Counted from the first letter of the stretch, positions 32,237-41,775 are shown. The stretch: DNA of 64,000 bases from Chryseobacterium cucumeris (GCF_016775705.1 NZ_CP068760.1:4650001-4714000), one strand, 5' to 3'. Notes: generated from the sequence alone by a model not told the origin. Numbers and translations are program-made.

Positions 32237-33820
32237 GAACTCAGTAAGTTAACCAATGTAAAAGAATGGGACTTTATTGTCATAGGAGGAGGAGCCAGTG
32301 GTTTAGGTTCAGCATTAGATGCGGTAAGCAGGGGATTCAAAACTTTATTGCTTGAATCTCATGACTTCGCAAAAGCAACATCCAGCAGAAGTACCAAATT
32401 GGTACACGGCGGAGTTAGATATCTCGCTCAGGGAGATGTCGGATTGGTAAAAGAAGCATTAAAAGAAAGAGGACTCTTAGCAAAGAACGCAGCACATATT
32501 GTAAAAAATCAGTCTTTTATTATTCCTAACTATACCTGGTGGGGAGGAATCTACTATAAGATAGGTTTATCTGTTTATGATTTCCTTGCGGGAAAACTAA
32601 GTTTGGGTAAAACGAAATACATCAGCAAAGCGAAAACCGTTGAAAAGCTTCCTACTATTGAACAAAATCACTTAATGAGTGGTGTTGTTTACCAGGATGG
32701 ACAGTTTGACGACGCCAGACTTGCCATTAATCTTACCCAGACGATTATTGAAAAAGGAGGAAGTGCTGTTAACTATGTGAAAGTAATCAACCTTTTGAAA
32801 GATGCTTCTGATAAAGTAGTAGGCGTAGTTGCTGAAGACCAGTTTTCTAAACAGCAATATCAGATCCATGGTAAAGTAGTCATCAATGCCACTGGTGTAT
32901 TTACGAATGACATTCTTAATATGAACAACCCTAAGCATGGTAAATTGGTGGTACCAAGCCAGGGAATTCACCTGGTACTGGATAAATCTTTCCTGAAAAG
33001 CGATGATGCCATCATGATTCCAAAAACATCAGACGGCAGGGTTTTATTTGTTGTGCCGTGGCACGACAGAGCCTTGGTGGGAACCACCGATACTCTTTTA
33101 AAGGATGAAAGCTTTGAGCCTCGTGCACTGGAAGAAGAAATCAGCTTTGTTTTAAATACAGCAAGACAATATCTGGCTAAAAAACCAACCCGTGAAGATG
33201 TGAAATCAGTTTTCGCAGGTCTTCGTCCGCTTGCCGCCCCTAAAGATGGAAGCAAAAGCACCAAAGAAGTTTCCCGTAGCCATAAAGTTATTACTTCAGA
33301 AACCGGATTAGTTTCTATTATCGGAGGAAAATGGACTACTTACCGTAAAATGGCAGAAGATACTGTAAACGAAGCCATGAAAGTTCACAGATTGGGAAAT
33401 AGCCCATCTAAAACAGAACATCTTTCCATCCACGGAAATGTAAAACCAGAACAGGTAGACAGAACCAATCATCTGTATGTGTACGGATCTGATATTCCGG
33501 CAATCAAAAAATTACAGGAAAGTAATCCGCGCTATGCTCAAAAAATCCATCCTGATCATCCCTTCACCGTAGCAGAAGTGGTATGGGCCGTAAGAGCTGA
33601 AATGGCAGAAACCATTGAAGATATCCTGGCAAGAAGAGTACGTCTGCTTTTCCTGGATGCCAGAGCAGCGATAGACAGCGCTCATAACGTAGCAAGAATC
33701 CTTGCTGAAGAAAAAGGATACTCTGAAGAATGGGCGCAGCAGCAGGAAAATGAATTCATTGAACTGGCAAGAGGATATTTATTGACTCCTTATTCACCTA
33801 AAGTAATCAACCTAAATTAG
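32222..33820 (+). CDS. glpD: Glycerol-3-phosphate dehydrogenase (FAD-dependent)
   Basis: 532 residues. The N-terminal FAD-binding motif FIVIGGGASGLGSALDAVSR is followed by SRSTKLVHGGVRYLAQGDVG, both diagnostic of GlpD/GlpA flavoproteins. WHDRALVGTTDTLL and FAGLRPLAAP occur in the substrate domain, and the C-terminal DAO_C region contains AVRAEMAETIEDILARRVRL. Oxidises glycerol-3-phosphate to dihydroxyacetone phosphate and passes electrons to quinone at the membrane. First gene of glpD-glpK-glpF; 10 bases before glpK. Confidence 0.95.
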   Translation: MKRNEELSKLTNVKEWDFIVIGGGASGLGSALDAVSRGFKTLLLESHDFAKATSSRSTKLVHGGVRYLAQGDVGLVKEALKERGLLAKNAAHIVKNQSFIIPNYTWWGGIYYKIGLSVYDFLAGKLSLGKTKYISKAKTVEKLPTIEQNHLMSGVVYQDGQFDDARLAINLTQTIIEKGGSAVNYVKVINLLKDASDKVVGVVAEDQFSKQQYQIHGKVVINATGVFTNDILNMNNPKHGKLVVPSQGIHLVLDKSFLKSDDAIMIPKTSDGRVLFVVPWHDRALVGTTDTLLKDESFEPRALEEEISFVLNTARQYLAKKPTREDVKSVFAGLRPLAAPKDGSKSTKEVSRSHKVITSETGLVSIIGGKWTTYRKMAEDTVNEAMKVHRLGNSPSKTEHLSIHGNVKPEQVDRTNHLYVYGSDIPAIKKLQESNPRYAQKIHPDHPFTVAEVVWAVRAEMAETIEDILARRVRLLFLDARAAIDSAHNVARILAEEKGYSEEWAQQQENEFIELARGYLLTPYSPKVINLN

Positions 33821-33830
33821 CATTATATAC

Positions 33831-35327
33831 ATGAATGAAAAACTAATTCTCGCTCTAGACCAGGGAACAACTTCCTCCAGAGCGATTCTCTTCAATCACA
33901 GTGGAGAAATAGAATATGTATCTCAAAAAGATTTCAGACAAATATTTCCTACTCCGGGTTGGGTAGAACACAATCCAAACGAAATCTGGTCTTCACAGAT
34001 CTCTGTAGCAGCTGAAGTTATTGCAAAGGCAGGAATTTCCGGATTGGAGGTGGCCGCTATCGGAATTACCAACCAGCGTGAAACTACAATTGTTTGGGAT
34101 AAGGAAACCGGTGAGCCCATCTACAATGCCATTGTATGGCAAGACAGGAGAACTTCAAAATACTGCGACGAGCTGAAAGAACAGGGACATGCAGAAACCA
34201 TCAAAGAAAAAACAGGACTGGTTCTGGATGCTTACTTTTCAGCAACCAAATTAAAGTGGATCCTTGATCATGTAGAAGGAGCAAGACAGAAAGCCGAAGA
34301 AGGAAAATTATGTTTTGGAACTGTTGACACATGGCTTGTGTGGAAACTTACCCGCGGAAAAATGTTCATCACAGATGTTTCCAATGCCAGCAGAACAATG
34401 CTTCTGAATATTCATACTTTAGAATGGGACAATGATTTATTAGAACTGTTCAATATTCCTAAAAACATTCTCCCTGAAGTCAAGCAAAGCAGTGAAATAT
34501 ATGGAGAAACAGCAACTACCCTTTTCTCTACCAAAATTCCAATCGCAGGTATTGCCGGCGATCAGCAGGCAGCTTTATTCGGACAGATGTGCACCACTCC
34601 GGGAATGGTAAAAAACACCTACGGAACAGGATGTTTCTTATTAATGAACACAGGAACGGAAGCAGTTTCTTCTAAGAACAACCTTCTTACAACAGTAGCC
34701 TGGAAAATCAATGGAGAAGTCAACTACGCTTTGGAAGGAAGTGTATTCGTAGGAGGCGCTGCTATTCAATGGCTAAGAGATGGTCTTAAGCTTATTCATT
34801 CTTCTGATGAAATCAATAAACTGGCAGCTTCCGTACCAGATAATGGTGGTGTTTACTTCGTACCTGCACTGACAGGTCTTGGCGCACCTTACTGGGATCA
34901 GTATGCCCGCGGAACGATTGTAGGAATTACCCGTGGAACTACTGATGCACACATTGCAAGAGCAACATTGGAAGGAATTGCATTTCAGGTTTATGATATT
35001 GTGAAAGCAATGGAAGCAGATTCAGGGAGAGCAAGTCTTGAATTAAGAGTAGACGGTGGTGCTTCTGCAAGTGATCTTCTGATGCAGATCCAGTCTGACT
35101 TATTCGGATTTAAAATAACAAGACCAAAAACATTGGAAACTACCGCCCTTGGTGCAGCCTACCTTGCAGGGCTTGCAGTAGGATACTGGAAAAGTATTGA
35201 CGAAATCCAGGAACAATGGATTGTAGACAAAGACTTCCATCCTCAATTAAACAGAGAACAAGTGGATAAAATGACCCACTTCTGGAAGAAAGCAGTAAAA
35301 AGCGCTCAAAGCTGGATAGAAGATTAA
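33831..35327 (+). CDS. glpK: Glycerol kinase
   Basis: 498 residues, the usual length. ILALDQGTTSSRAILFNHSG opens the FGGY fold; VAAIGITNQRETTIVWDK, WQDRRTSKYCDEL, KNTYGTGCFLLMNTG and LTGLGAPYWDQYARGTIVGI are characteristic glycerol kinase segments. Phosphorylates glycerol entering through the adjacent GlpF. Ends 22 bases before glpF. Confidence 0.97.
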   Translation: MNEKLILALDQGTTSSRAILFNHSGEIEYVSQKDFRQIFPTPGWVEHNPNEIWSSQISVAAEVIAKAGISGLEVAAIGITNQRETTIVWDKETGEPIYNAIVWQDRRTSKYCDELKEQGHAETIKEKTGLVLDAYFSATKLKWILDHVEGARQKAEEGKLCFGTVDTWLVWKLTRGKMFITDVSNASRTMLLNIHTLEWDNDLLELFNIPKNILPEVKQSSEIYGETATTLFSTKIPIAGIAGDQQAALFGQMCTTPGMVKNTYGTGCFLLMNTGTEAVSSKNNLLTTVAWKINGEVNYALEGSVFVGGAAIQWLRDGLKLIHSSDEINKLAASVPDNGGVYFVPALTGLGAPYWDQYARGTIVGITRGTTDAHIARATLEGIAFQVYDIVKAMEADSGRASLELRVDGGASASDLLMQIQSDLFGFKITRPKTLETTALGAAYLAGLAVGYWKSIDEIQEQWIVDKDFHPQLNREQVDKMTHFWKKAVKSAQSWIED

Positions 35328-35349
35328 CTCACTCATCAAAAAAACTTAT

Positions 35350-36081
35350 ATGACCCCATTTATTGCAGAAGTTATCGGAACGATGCTTCTTATATTGTTA
35401 GGCAACGGTGTTGTAGCCAATGTTGTCTTAAAAGATACGAAAGGAAATAATTCCGGATGGATTGTTATTACTACCGCATGGGCACTGGCCGTATTTGTGG
35501 GAGTAACCGTTGCTGGGCCAATAAGTGGGGCCCATCTGAATCCGGCTGTAACCATTGGTCTTGCGACTGCAGGAAAGTTTGCATGGGACCTGGTTCCCTC
35601 TTATATTGCAGCGCAAATGATTGGAGGAATGCTGGGTGCATTTCTGGTATGGCTGTTTCATAAAGACCATTTTGCGATTACGGAAGATGAAGGAGCAAAA
35701 CTGGCATGTTTCAGTACAGGCCCGGCTATCAGAAAAACATCTTCCAATCTTATCAGTGAGATCATAGGAACGTTTGTACTGGTCTTCTGTGTCTTCTACT
35801 TTGCAGATCCAAGTATTTCTTTACAGGCAGACCCAACCGCTAAAGTAGGATTGGGTTCTATTGGAGCCATTCCTGTTACGTTTGTAGTGTGGGCAATAGG
35901 CTTATCTCTGGGAGGAACTACAGGCTATGCCATTAACCCGGCACGAGATCTTGCACCAAGAATTATGCATGCCATCTTACCTGTAAAAGGAAGCAGTGAC
36001 TGGGGCTATGCGTGGATTCCTGTAGTAGGTCCGGTTACCGGAGCGATTATCGCAGCAGTATTATATGGATTTTTAAAATAA
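35350..36081 (+). CDS. glpF: Glycerol uptake facilitator (aquaglyceroporin)
   Basis: 243 residues with six membrane helices and the two pore half-helices: GAHLNPAVTIG and GYAINPARDLAPR. Asp after the second NPAR is the marker of glycerol-conducting members. Inner-membrane channel that brings glycerol to GlpK. The next gene starts 5 bases after its stop. Confidence 0.95.
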   Translation: MTPFIAEVIGTMLLILLGNGVVANVVLKDTKGNNSGWIVITTAWALAVFVGVTVAGPISGAHLNPAVTIGLATAGKFAWDLVPSYIAAQMIGGMLGAFLVWLFHKDHFAITEDEGAKLACFSTGPAIRKTSSNLISEIIGTFVLVFCVFYFADPSISLQADPTAKVGLGSIGAIPVTFVVWAIGLSLGGTTGYAINPARDLAPRIMHAILPVKGSSDWGYAWIPVVGPVTGAIIAAVLYGFLK

Positions 36082-36086
36082 AACAC

Positions 36087-36899
36087 ATGATGAAAAAAAT
36101 CTTAAAAGGGATTTTCCTTCTTGTTTTAGGGACAGGAAAGCTATTTTCACAGGAAAGTGCTGAAGCCACGGAATCCAAAGAAGGAAGACTTGATTTTACG
36201 GCCAACATTCAGAACAATCATTTATGGAGAGGCCTTATTATTACTGATAAGCCTGTTGTAATGGGAAACCTGTCGTATGCCCTGGATGCAGAGAAAAAAT
36301 GGAAGGTAGGAATCTGGGGAGCATCTGCACTGGCGGATGATAAAGACAACACCCATTATAAAGAGATCAATTATTATATTCAATATTCTGACGGAAGTTT
36401 TTATATTGGGCTATGGGACCTTTACAATTCCCGAAACATCAATACTGCAGTGGCTGCGGACGATATTTTCAGCTATTCACAGAGAAGAACTGCCCATATT
36501 ATTGATTTAAGGACCAACTATACTTTCGGGCCATCATTCCCGATCAATATTGAGGCTGATATCATGCTGTATGGAGGAGCCAATGCAGGAGAAGTAATTC
36601 TGGAAGCTGATGGAAGTTACAAAAAGAACAGATATTCCACTTATGTACAGGCAAGCTATCCTGTTATTAAGGGACAGAAAGTCAATCTGGATGCATTTGT
36701 AGGAGCAGGATTCGCGCTCAATGATAAAACGTTTCTATATGGCAATGGTAAAAACAGCTTTGACATCGTAAATGTAGGCCTAAAGGCCGGAAAGGTAGTT
36801 AAGATTACTGATCATTACAGTCTTCCTGTAACCATGATGGCGATGTGGAATCCATCGAATAAGTTTGCAAGGATTCAGCTTGCGGCAACAGTTTTTTAA
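36087..36899 (+). CDS. Outer-membrane beta-barrel protein in the glycerol operon
   Basis: 270 residues from the ATG at 36087 (an ATGATG pair). Signal peptide MMKKILKGIFLLVLGTGKLFSQ. The mature part is a series of alternating amphipathic strands; DFTANIQNNHLWRGLIITDKP followed by KVGIWGASAL and YYIQYSDGSFYIGLWD resembles the Gcw_chp/TorF-like putative porin family (LWRG motif). It ends in a C-terminal Phe (LAATVF). Five bases after glpF, so it is probably the outer-membrane port for glycerol or related polyols; this role is inference. Confidence 0.75.
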   Translation: MMKKILKGIFLLVLGTGKLFSQESAEATESKEGRLDFTANIQNNHLWRGLIITDKPVVMGNLSYALDAEKKWKVGIWGASALADDKDNTHYKEINYYIQYSDGSFYIGLWDLYNSRNINTAVAADDIFSYSQRRTAHIIDLRTNYTFGPSFPINIEADIMLYGGANAGEVILEADGSYKKNRYSTYVQASYPVIKGQKVNLDAFVGAGFALNDKTFLYGNGKNSFDIVNVGLKAGKVVKITDHYSLPVTMMAMWNPSNKFARIQLAATVF

Positions 36900-36921
36900 T
36901 GTGATTTTAATTCAATTATAG

Positions 36922-36949
36922 AAAGCCACTTCTTTTCAGGAGTGGTTTT
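36922..36949 (+). terminator. Terminator of the glycerol operon
   Basis: Stem AAAGCCACT (36922-36930) with AGTGGTTTT (36941-36949), one wobble pair, followed by ATTG; 22 bases past the stop. Confidence 0.65.
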
Positions 36950-37091
36950 ATTGTTATAAAAAGCTACCTATCAAATCAAAATTCATACCTGCTTTCAGTG
37001 AAAGAGATTTTACACAACGTATCATTTAAACAACCGTGTTTTTACGGTGAATGTTTTTGCATAAAAATTTTTACATTTGAAAAAAATATCT

Positions 37092-37514
37092 ATGAAAAAG
37101 TTTTTCAGTGTAATGATTCTGTGTATCAGTATTTTTACGTGGGCACAGCAGACAGAGCTTCCTTTTATCGGATACAGAGCTTTTGACATCCTGAAAGGAT
37201 ATAGCGGCACCGGTACTCCTCGTTATTATCTGGATGTGAAAAATAATGGTGATGTATATTTTGGGTATGTCCAGATCAATCAGGCTAGCGGAGAAGAAAC
37301 CACGGAAGAAATCAATGCAGGGAAATATGCTCCTAATAAGGTCATGAAAGTGGTCTTTAAAAAATATGAGGAAACGTTTTTCCTGAAATTTGATAAAGAT
37401 AAAATCTACCTTACCGATGAAAAGGGAAATGTTAAAAACCTTGAAGGCTGCTGCTCATCTTCTGACAGCATCAAAAAAGAAACCTGTACCTGCGAAAGCG
37501 AATTTTTTAAGTAG
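37092..37514 (+). CDS. Secreted small protein, unknown
   Basis: 140 residues from ATG 37092; the longer frame opens with TTG at 37077 inside the promoter -7 element TACATTTG (37072-37079). Signal peptide MKKFFSVMILCISIFTWAQ. The mature part is beta-rich (YYLDVKNNGDVYFGYVQI, VMKVVFKKYEETFFLKF) and ends with a Cys/Ser-rich tail containing CCSSSDS and CTCES. I do not recognise the family. Followed by a strong hairpin. Confidence 0.7.
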   Translation: MKKFFSVMILCISIFTWAQQTELPFIGYRAFDILKGYSGTGTPRYYLDVKNNGDVYFGYVQINQASGEETTEEINAGKYAPNKVMKVVFKKYEETFFLKFDKDKIYLTDEKGNVKNLEGCCSSSDSIKKETCTCESEFFK

Positions 37515-37530
37515 TACTATAATATAGAGA

Positions 37531-37558
37531 GAAAGCCACTCCATCAGGGGTGGTTTTC
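37531..37558 (+). terminator. Terminator after the 140-aa secreted protein gene
   Basis: 12-bp stem GAAAGCCACTCC (37531-37542) with GGGGTGGTTTTC (37547-37558) including wobble pairs, loop ATCA, then TTG. Confidence 0.75.
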
Positions 37559-37715
37559 TTGTTGTTGGGAAACCACCCCGTAATTGTAAAAAGGTACCAC
37601 TGTAATTTTCCGTGAGCAAAAACTTTATACATTTGTAACGCCTCACCTTCATATCATTGGCTTTCATTTATTCAATCACCGGGATTTTACGGTTTATATT
37701 CTGCCAAAATATCTT

Positions 37716-37723
37716 TAATTTTG
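37716..37723 (+). promoter_or_regulatory. -7 element before the 325-aa lipoprotein
   Basis: TAATTTTG matches TAnnTTTG, 17 bases before ATG 37741. Confidence 0.5.
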
Positions 37724-37740
37724 AAGGGTGATTTACACCA

Positions 37741-38718
37741 ATGAAACATTTAAAAATTTTATTTCTATTTCTTCTTTTCCTTATTGCATCATGCAGCAGG
37801 AAAGAGAATCATCCTTACACGTTTTATTACTGGAAAACCAAACTGAAGCTTGATAATGCAGAAAAGAAAGCGCTGGATAAAGCTACGATTCCTTATTTGT
37901 ACACCAGATTTTTTGATGTAGATAAGGTGAATGGGAAATTTCAACCTATTGCAGTAATCACCAAAGACCCAAGTTTTCAGACAGACAAACAGATTGTTCC
38001 TACGGTTTTCATTACCAATCAGACCTTGCTGGGCATTTCTGCAGAAGAGATCAGATTTCTGGCAGAAAGCATTCATGTCTTAGTTCAAAAGAAAGCGAAA
38101 GAATATCATTTTAACAGCAGTAACGAAATCCAGATCGACTGTGACTGGACCGCCGGTACACGAAATGATTATTTCAAATTTCTGAAAGAACTCAAAAGAA
38201 TTTCCGGAAAAGAAATTACCTGTACCCTTCGCCTTCATCAGGTGAAAGATAAAAAGCAGACCGGAATTCCTCCCGTAGGAAAAGTATATCTGATGTGCTA
38301 CTCTACTTCATCACCTCTTGAAAACTCTGATAAAAATTCTATTCTGGATGTGAATATTCTGAAAAGTTATCTTTCGAAAATAGAAGATTATCCGATCAAA
38401 AATATTGAAGTAGCACTTCCCATTTATTCATGGGGAATTGTTACCAATCATTTAGGAAAACACAGACTTATTAATGCCTTATCGAAAAGAGATCTGGAAA
38501 ACTCCGATTTCAAAAAGATTTCAGATCACGAAGTTGAAGTCATGAAAGACGGATTTTACTTCGGAAGTTATTTGAATAAAGGTTTCAAAATAAAGGCAGA
38601 GGAAATATCTGAAGAACAGCTTAATGACGTTATTGGGTTTTTACAGAAAAAAATCCCACATTTTAATATCATTTATTATCAATTAGATAGTAAATTTGTG
38701 TCAGACCGGAAATTTTAA
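37741..38718 (+). CDS. Lipoprotein, possible TIM-barrel (DUF3142-like)
   Basis: 325 residues. Lipoprotein signal MKHLKILFLFLLFLIASC (Cys18). The mature part has the alternating strand/helix rhythm of a TIM barrel with a conserved-looking IQIDCDWTAGTRNDYFKFLK segment (Asp at a strand end followed by Trp), reminiscent of glycoside-hydrolase-like DUF3142 proteins; VALPIYSWG near residue 220 is another barrel-strand-like piece. Catalytic residues cannot be assigned with confidence. The 906-aa gene follows 72 bases downstream on the same strand, so the two may be co-transcribed. Confidence 0.65.
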   Translation: MKHLKILFLFLLFLIASCSRKENHPYTFYYWKTKLKLDNAEKKALDKATIPYLYTRFFDVDKVNGKFQPIAVITKDPSFQTDKQIVPTVFITNQTLLGISAEEIRFLAESIHVLVQKKAKEYHFNSSNEIQIDCDWTAGTRNDYFKFLKELKRISGKEITCTLRLHQVKDKKQTGIPPVGKVYLMCYSTSSPLENSDKNSILDVNILKSYLSKIEDYPIKNIEVALPIYSWGIVTNHLGKHRLINALSKRDLENSDFKKISDHEVEVMKDGFYFGSYLNKGFKIKAEEISEEQLNDVIGFLQKKIPHFNIIYYQLDSKFVSDRKF

Positions 38719-38790
38719 ACTCCTGGAGAGAGACACCTGCCAGAACACTGCCATCATACAATATTAAACTAAAAAAACACTGCACACCCT

Positions 38791-41511
38791 ATGAAAAAGT
38801 ATATTCTTTCACTTGCGGTTGTATCACTTTTCTATACACAATCTGACGCCTGTGCGTGGTCGGATCCTGATTATGATTACTTCAACCTTTTTACGCAAAC
38901 TATCATCAAAGACAAGGCTTATCTTCCTTTCCTGCATAATTACTCCAGCAGATTTTATGGAGGATATAATTCTGCATTGATTCCTGATGACAATGTGGAA
39001 ACATGGAAAAAGTTTTTCAACAATCAGCTGAGCTATTCTGAAACCCAGAATCTGGTGTATAAGATCAGTATGAACGACCTGAATGCTTTAAAGAACGGAA
39101 ATCCAACCAACCCTCTTTTACAAAAGCTAGGCACCGGATTTTACCAGAAATATAAGGAAGGTATTGATTATTTGATTGAAGCCAAGTATCTTGAGCCTTA
39201 TATGAGCATCAATTATATAGAAAGTGAAAACTCATTCTATTACGACAGGGATGCCAACAGAAAAAATGCTACTGCTCTTGATTATCATAAAACCATCGCT
39301 GCTTTAACCTCTTTGTACAACGCAGCGAGAAATCCTGAAATCAAGCAGCGTTACGGATATCAGCTGGTACGTCTTAATCATTATACAAGAAATTACGATT
39401 CTGCCCTACAGGCTTTCAAAACGTATGTAGAGCCTATCAAATTAAAAGGAACGGTCTACTTCATGTCTCTGGACCAGTTGGCAGGAGCTCAAAGAGGACT
39501 GGAAATGAACAGTGATGCCAACTGGAACTTTTTTCAGGTATTCATGAACAGCAAAGACCGTAAGGAATCTGCTTTTGTTTCGATGAAACTTTCAGACACT
39601 GCCTCTTTCAGTAATATCATGAAAAGAGCCAACACGAATGAAGAAAAGAATATGGCTTACTTCCTTCTGGGTTATGAAGATTTCAACAATCCTATTCCGA
39701 TGATGGAAAAGATGTATGAAATTGATCCTGATTCTGAAATTCTGAAGGTAATGGCTGCCAGAAGTATCAACGAGCTTGAAAGAAGCTATTTGCCTACCTA
39801 TTACTACACTTCAGACGCTCAAAAAGCAACTACGAAAGAAAATTCAACGGATAACACCTCAAAAGAGACATCTGCAGATTCAACCAAAACTGAGGTGAAA
39901 GAAGAAAAGCTTTCTTTCTGGCAGAAAATTGTAAGGTTCTTCAAAAATCTTTTCGGTGGTTCCAAATCTGATAAAACAGGTAATAACGTTAAAGCTGACC
40001 AAAGTGATGATGAGCTGTTCAGCAATCCGGACAGAATTCCTTTCTATAACAGAACCGGTTATTACTACGATGAAAAAACACAGGATTTCCTTGACAGTCT
40101 GGAAAAATTCACCGATAAAACAAAGGAAAAGTCTAAGGATGAGTACTGGCAGATTGCAGACGCTTATCTTAAGTTTTTAAAGAAAGACTATAAAGAAAGT
40201 TCTGAAATTCTGAATGACATCAAAACGACCAATCCGGAATATCTGGAAGAGATCAAAAGAATGAAAGTTCTGAACGATATTGTTTCCCAGCCTAAAATTG
40301 ATGCAGACTATGAAGACCATCTGATGAAAGAGTATGCAGAATACTTTGTAGAAAAAAAGGTAGAGAAAGATACAGCCACTACAGATAATTTCGATTATTA
40401 TAGTGAAGTACCTTCAACGGCAGATTTCCTTAAGGATGTTATTGCGAACCGTTACTTCCTTCAGGGTGAGGACGGAAAATCATTCCTGATGAACAATAAA
40501 CTTTCGGATCTGCAGTATAATCCGAACTCCAGCCTGGTAAAAAGTGTGGAAGAATTTTACAGAAAGCCTGATAAAACCCAGTTTGAGCAGCAGATCATCG
40601 CCAAAAACATGGACAGCGTAGGTAATATTGATGCCTTCTTTAATACTATTTATGGAGACAGAGCCATGAGACTTGCCGATTTTGAAAAAGCAAAGGCCTA
40701 TTATGAAAAAGCAAAAAGCTTTGCGGGTATTCCAAGACAAAATTATGAATGGACAGAAAAGAATGGGCAAACCATCACTCCAAAACAATATGCTCCTGCA
40801 GAGTACAACGGATTTAAAAATATTTCAAACCTTGTCTTCGGGCATAATGTTTGGGAAAGTTTCGGAAGCCCGGATAGTGAAAGTATGAAAGCAGAAAACT
40901 ACACTGATTTCCCTTTCATTACAACAAGCATGGATAAGCTTCAACTTGCTGACGCATTGATTCAATTGAAAAAGATTGGAAACGGCACAGGTGAAAAAGC
41001 AGCAAAAGCCAATCAGCTGATCGGAAACTTATTGTACAATACTTCTATTTTAGGATATTACCGCGAATTGTTTGTTATGGATATCGACAACAGCAACGGT
41101 GGTAAATATGATTTCTGGAATACAGACAGAAAGAATCCTTACAAGTATTATTATAAAAACTTTCTTGATACTTCTTATATTGAACCTGATAATTTTGACC
41201 TTCCCATCAATTATTATCAAAAGGCGCTTAAGCTTTCCAATAATAAAGAAGAAAAAGCTAGAATCCTATTCCAGATGGCAAGTGCTGAACAGGGTAAATA
41301 TTATCAGTATGAAGCCAAGGCACCTAAGGATTTTGATTATTCTGATCCGAAATGGTCTGAAAAAGAAGATGCCAGACAAAAAGAAATGGACAATCTTAAA
41401 AACCAGAAGTACAGAACTTATTTTGCTCAGCTGAAGGCTCAGTATTCTGACACTGAAACTATCCGAAATCTGATGGGAAGCTGTAGTTATTTCAACTATT
41501 TTATGAGATAA
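38791..41511 (+). CDS. Large secreted TPR-like protein, unknown
   Basis: 906 residues. Signal peptide MKKYILSLAVVSLFYTQSDACA. Much of the protein is helical with TPR-like spacing (FEKAKAYYEKAKSFAG, YYQKALKLSNNKEEKARILF, LKFLKKDYKESSEILNDIK). A Ser/Thr/Lys/Asp-rich linker lies at about 348-410 and contains an amphipathic stretch FWQKIVRFFKNLFGGSK. It starts the mature chain with CAWSDPDYDYFNLFTQ. I do not recognise the family. It ends directly at the left edge of the IS3-like remnant, whose terminator-like hairpin may serve it. Confidence 0.7.
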   Translation: MKKYILSLAVVSLFYTQSDACAWSDPDYDYFNLFTQTIIKDKAYLPFLHNYSSRFYGGYNSALIPDDNVETWKKFFNNQLSYSETQNLVYKISMNDLNALKNGNPTNPLLQKLGTGFYQKYKEGIDYLIEAKYLEPYMSINYIESENSFYYDRDANRKNATALDYHKTIAALTSLYNAARNPEIKQRYGYQLVRLNHYTRNYDSALQAFKTYVEPIKLKGTVYFMSLDQLAGAQRGLEMNSDANWNFFQVFMNSKDRKESAFVSMKLSDTASFSNIMKRANTNEEKNMAYFLLGYEDFNNPIPMMEKMYEIDPDSEILKVMAARSINELERSYLPTYYYTSDAQKATTKENSTDNTSKETSADSTKTEVKEEKLSFWQKIVRFFKNLFGGSKSDKTGNNVKADQSDDELFSNPDRIPFYNRTGYYYDEKTQDFLDSLEKFTDKTKEKSKDEYWQIADAYLKFLKKDYKESSEILNDIKTTNPEYLEEIKRMKVLNDIVSQPKIDADYEDHLMKEYAEYFVEKKVEKDTATTDNFDYYSEVPSTADFLKDVIANRYFLQGEDGKSFLMNNKLSDLQYNPNSSLVKSVEEFYRKPDKTQFEQQIIAKNMDSVGNIDAFFNTIYGDRAMRLADFEKAKAYYEKAKSFAGIPRQNYEWTEKNGQTITPKQYAPAEYNGFKNISNLVFGHNVWESFGSPDSESMKAENYTDFPFITTSMDKLQLADALIQLKKIGNGTGEKAAKANQLIGNLLYNTSILGYYRELFVMDIDNSNGGKYDFWNTDRKNPYKYYYKNFLDTSYIEPDNFDLPINYYQKALKLSNNKEEKARILFQMASAEQGKYYQYEAKAPKDFDYSDPKWSEKEDARQKEMDNLKNQKYRTYFAQLKAQYSDTETIRNLMGSCSYFNYFMR

Positions 41512-41564
41512 GACAAACTGACTAGTCCTGAAAAAGGTTGACTAGTTTAATATTTCAAATATAC

Positions 41565-41717
41565 TTAAATCAGAGTAGGAATTTTCCTATTCTGATTTTG
41601 TTTTTTGTATGTTTTTAATTTCACGTTATTTTTCATATGCACATATTCAGAGACAACTTGTCGTTTGAATGCCTCACTGTATTCTTGGACAGGGGACGAT
41701 GTTTTTTTTAGATTCAT
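41565..41717 (-). pseudogene. Transposase OrfA remnant (N-terminal fragment)
   Basis: ATG at 41717, 50 codons to a TAA at 41565. Codons 12-25 (EYSEAFKRQVVSEY) fit the helix-turn-helix start of IS3/IS150-type OrfA; codons 26-50 (KNNVKLKTYKKQNQNRKIP) do not, so the deletion junction is near 41640. Non-functional. Confidence 0.65.
41567..41598 (+). terminator. Terminator-like hairpin inside the IS3-like remnant
   Basis: 14-bp stem AAATCAGAGTAGGA (41567-41580) with TCCTATTCTGATTT (41585-41598), one wobble, loop ATTT, then TGTTTTTTG. It can end the transcript of the 906-aa gene. Confidence 0.7.
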
Positions 41718-41775
41718 AAGGGTGACTAATTTTATGGTTTTTTAGTCAACCTTTTTCAGGACGAGACAAACCATA

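Larger units (their letters stand above)
41525..41762. mobile_element. Internally deleted IS3-family-like element (MITE)
   Basis: A perfect 20-bp inverted repeat, GTCCTGAAAAAGGTTGACTA at 41525-41544 and its complement at 41743-41762, bounds 238 bases. Inside, the minus strand at 41717-41565 encodes a 50-residue ORF whose first 25 residues (MNLKKTSSPVQEYSEAFKRQ then VVSEY) match the N-terminus of IS3-type OrfA transposases; the frame then runs into unrelated low-complexity sequence and stops. The rest of the transposase is absent. AGACAAAC flanks both sides (41511-41518 and 41764-41771) but not at symmetric distances, so it is only a possible target duplication. Confidence 0.75.

Noticed and set aside
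41764..41771. AGACAAAC on both sides of the IS3-like remnant as a definite 8-bp target duplication
   Set aside because: The copies are 6 bases from the left repeat but 1 base from the right, and IS3-type elements usually give 3-5 bp duplications; kept only as a possibility.
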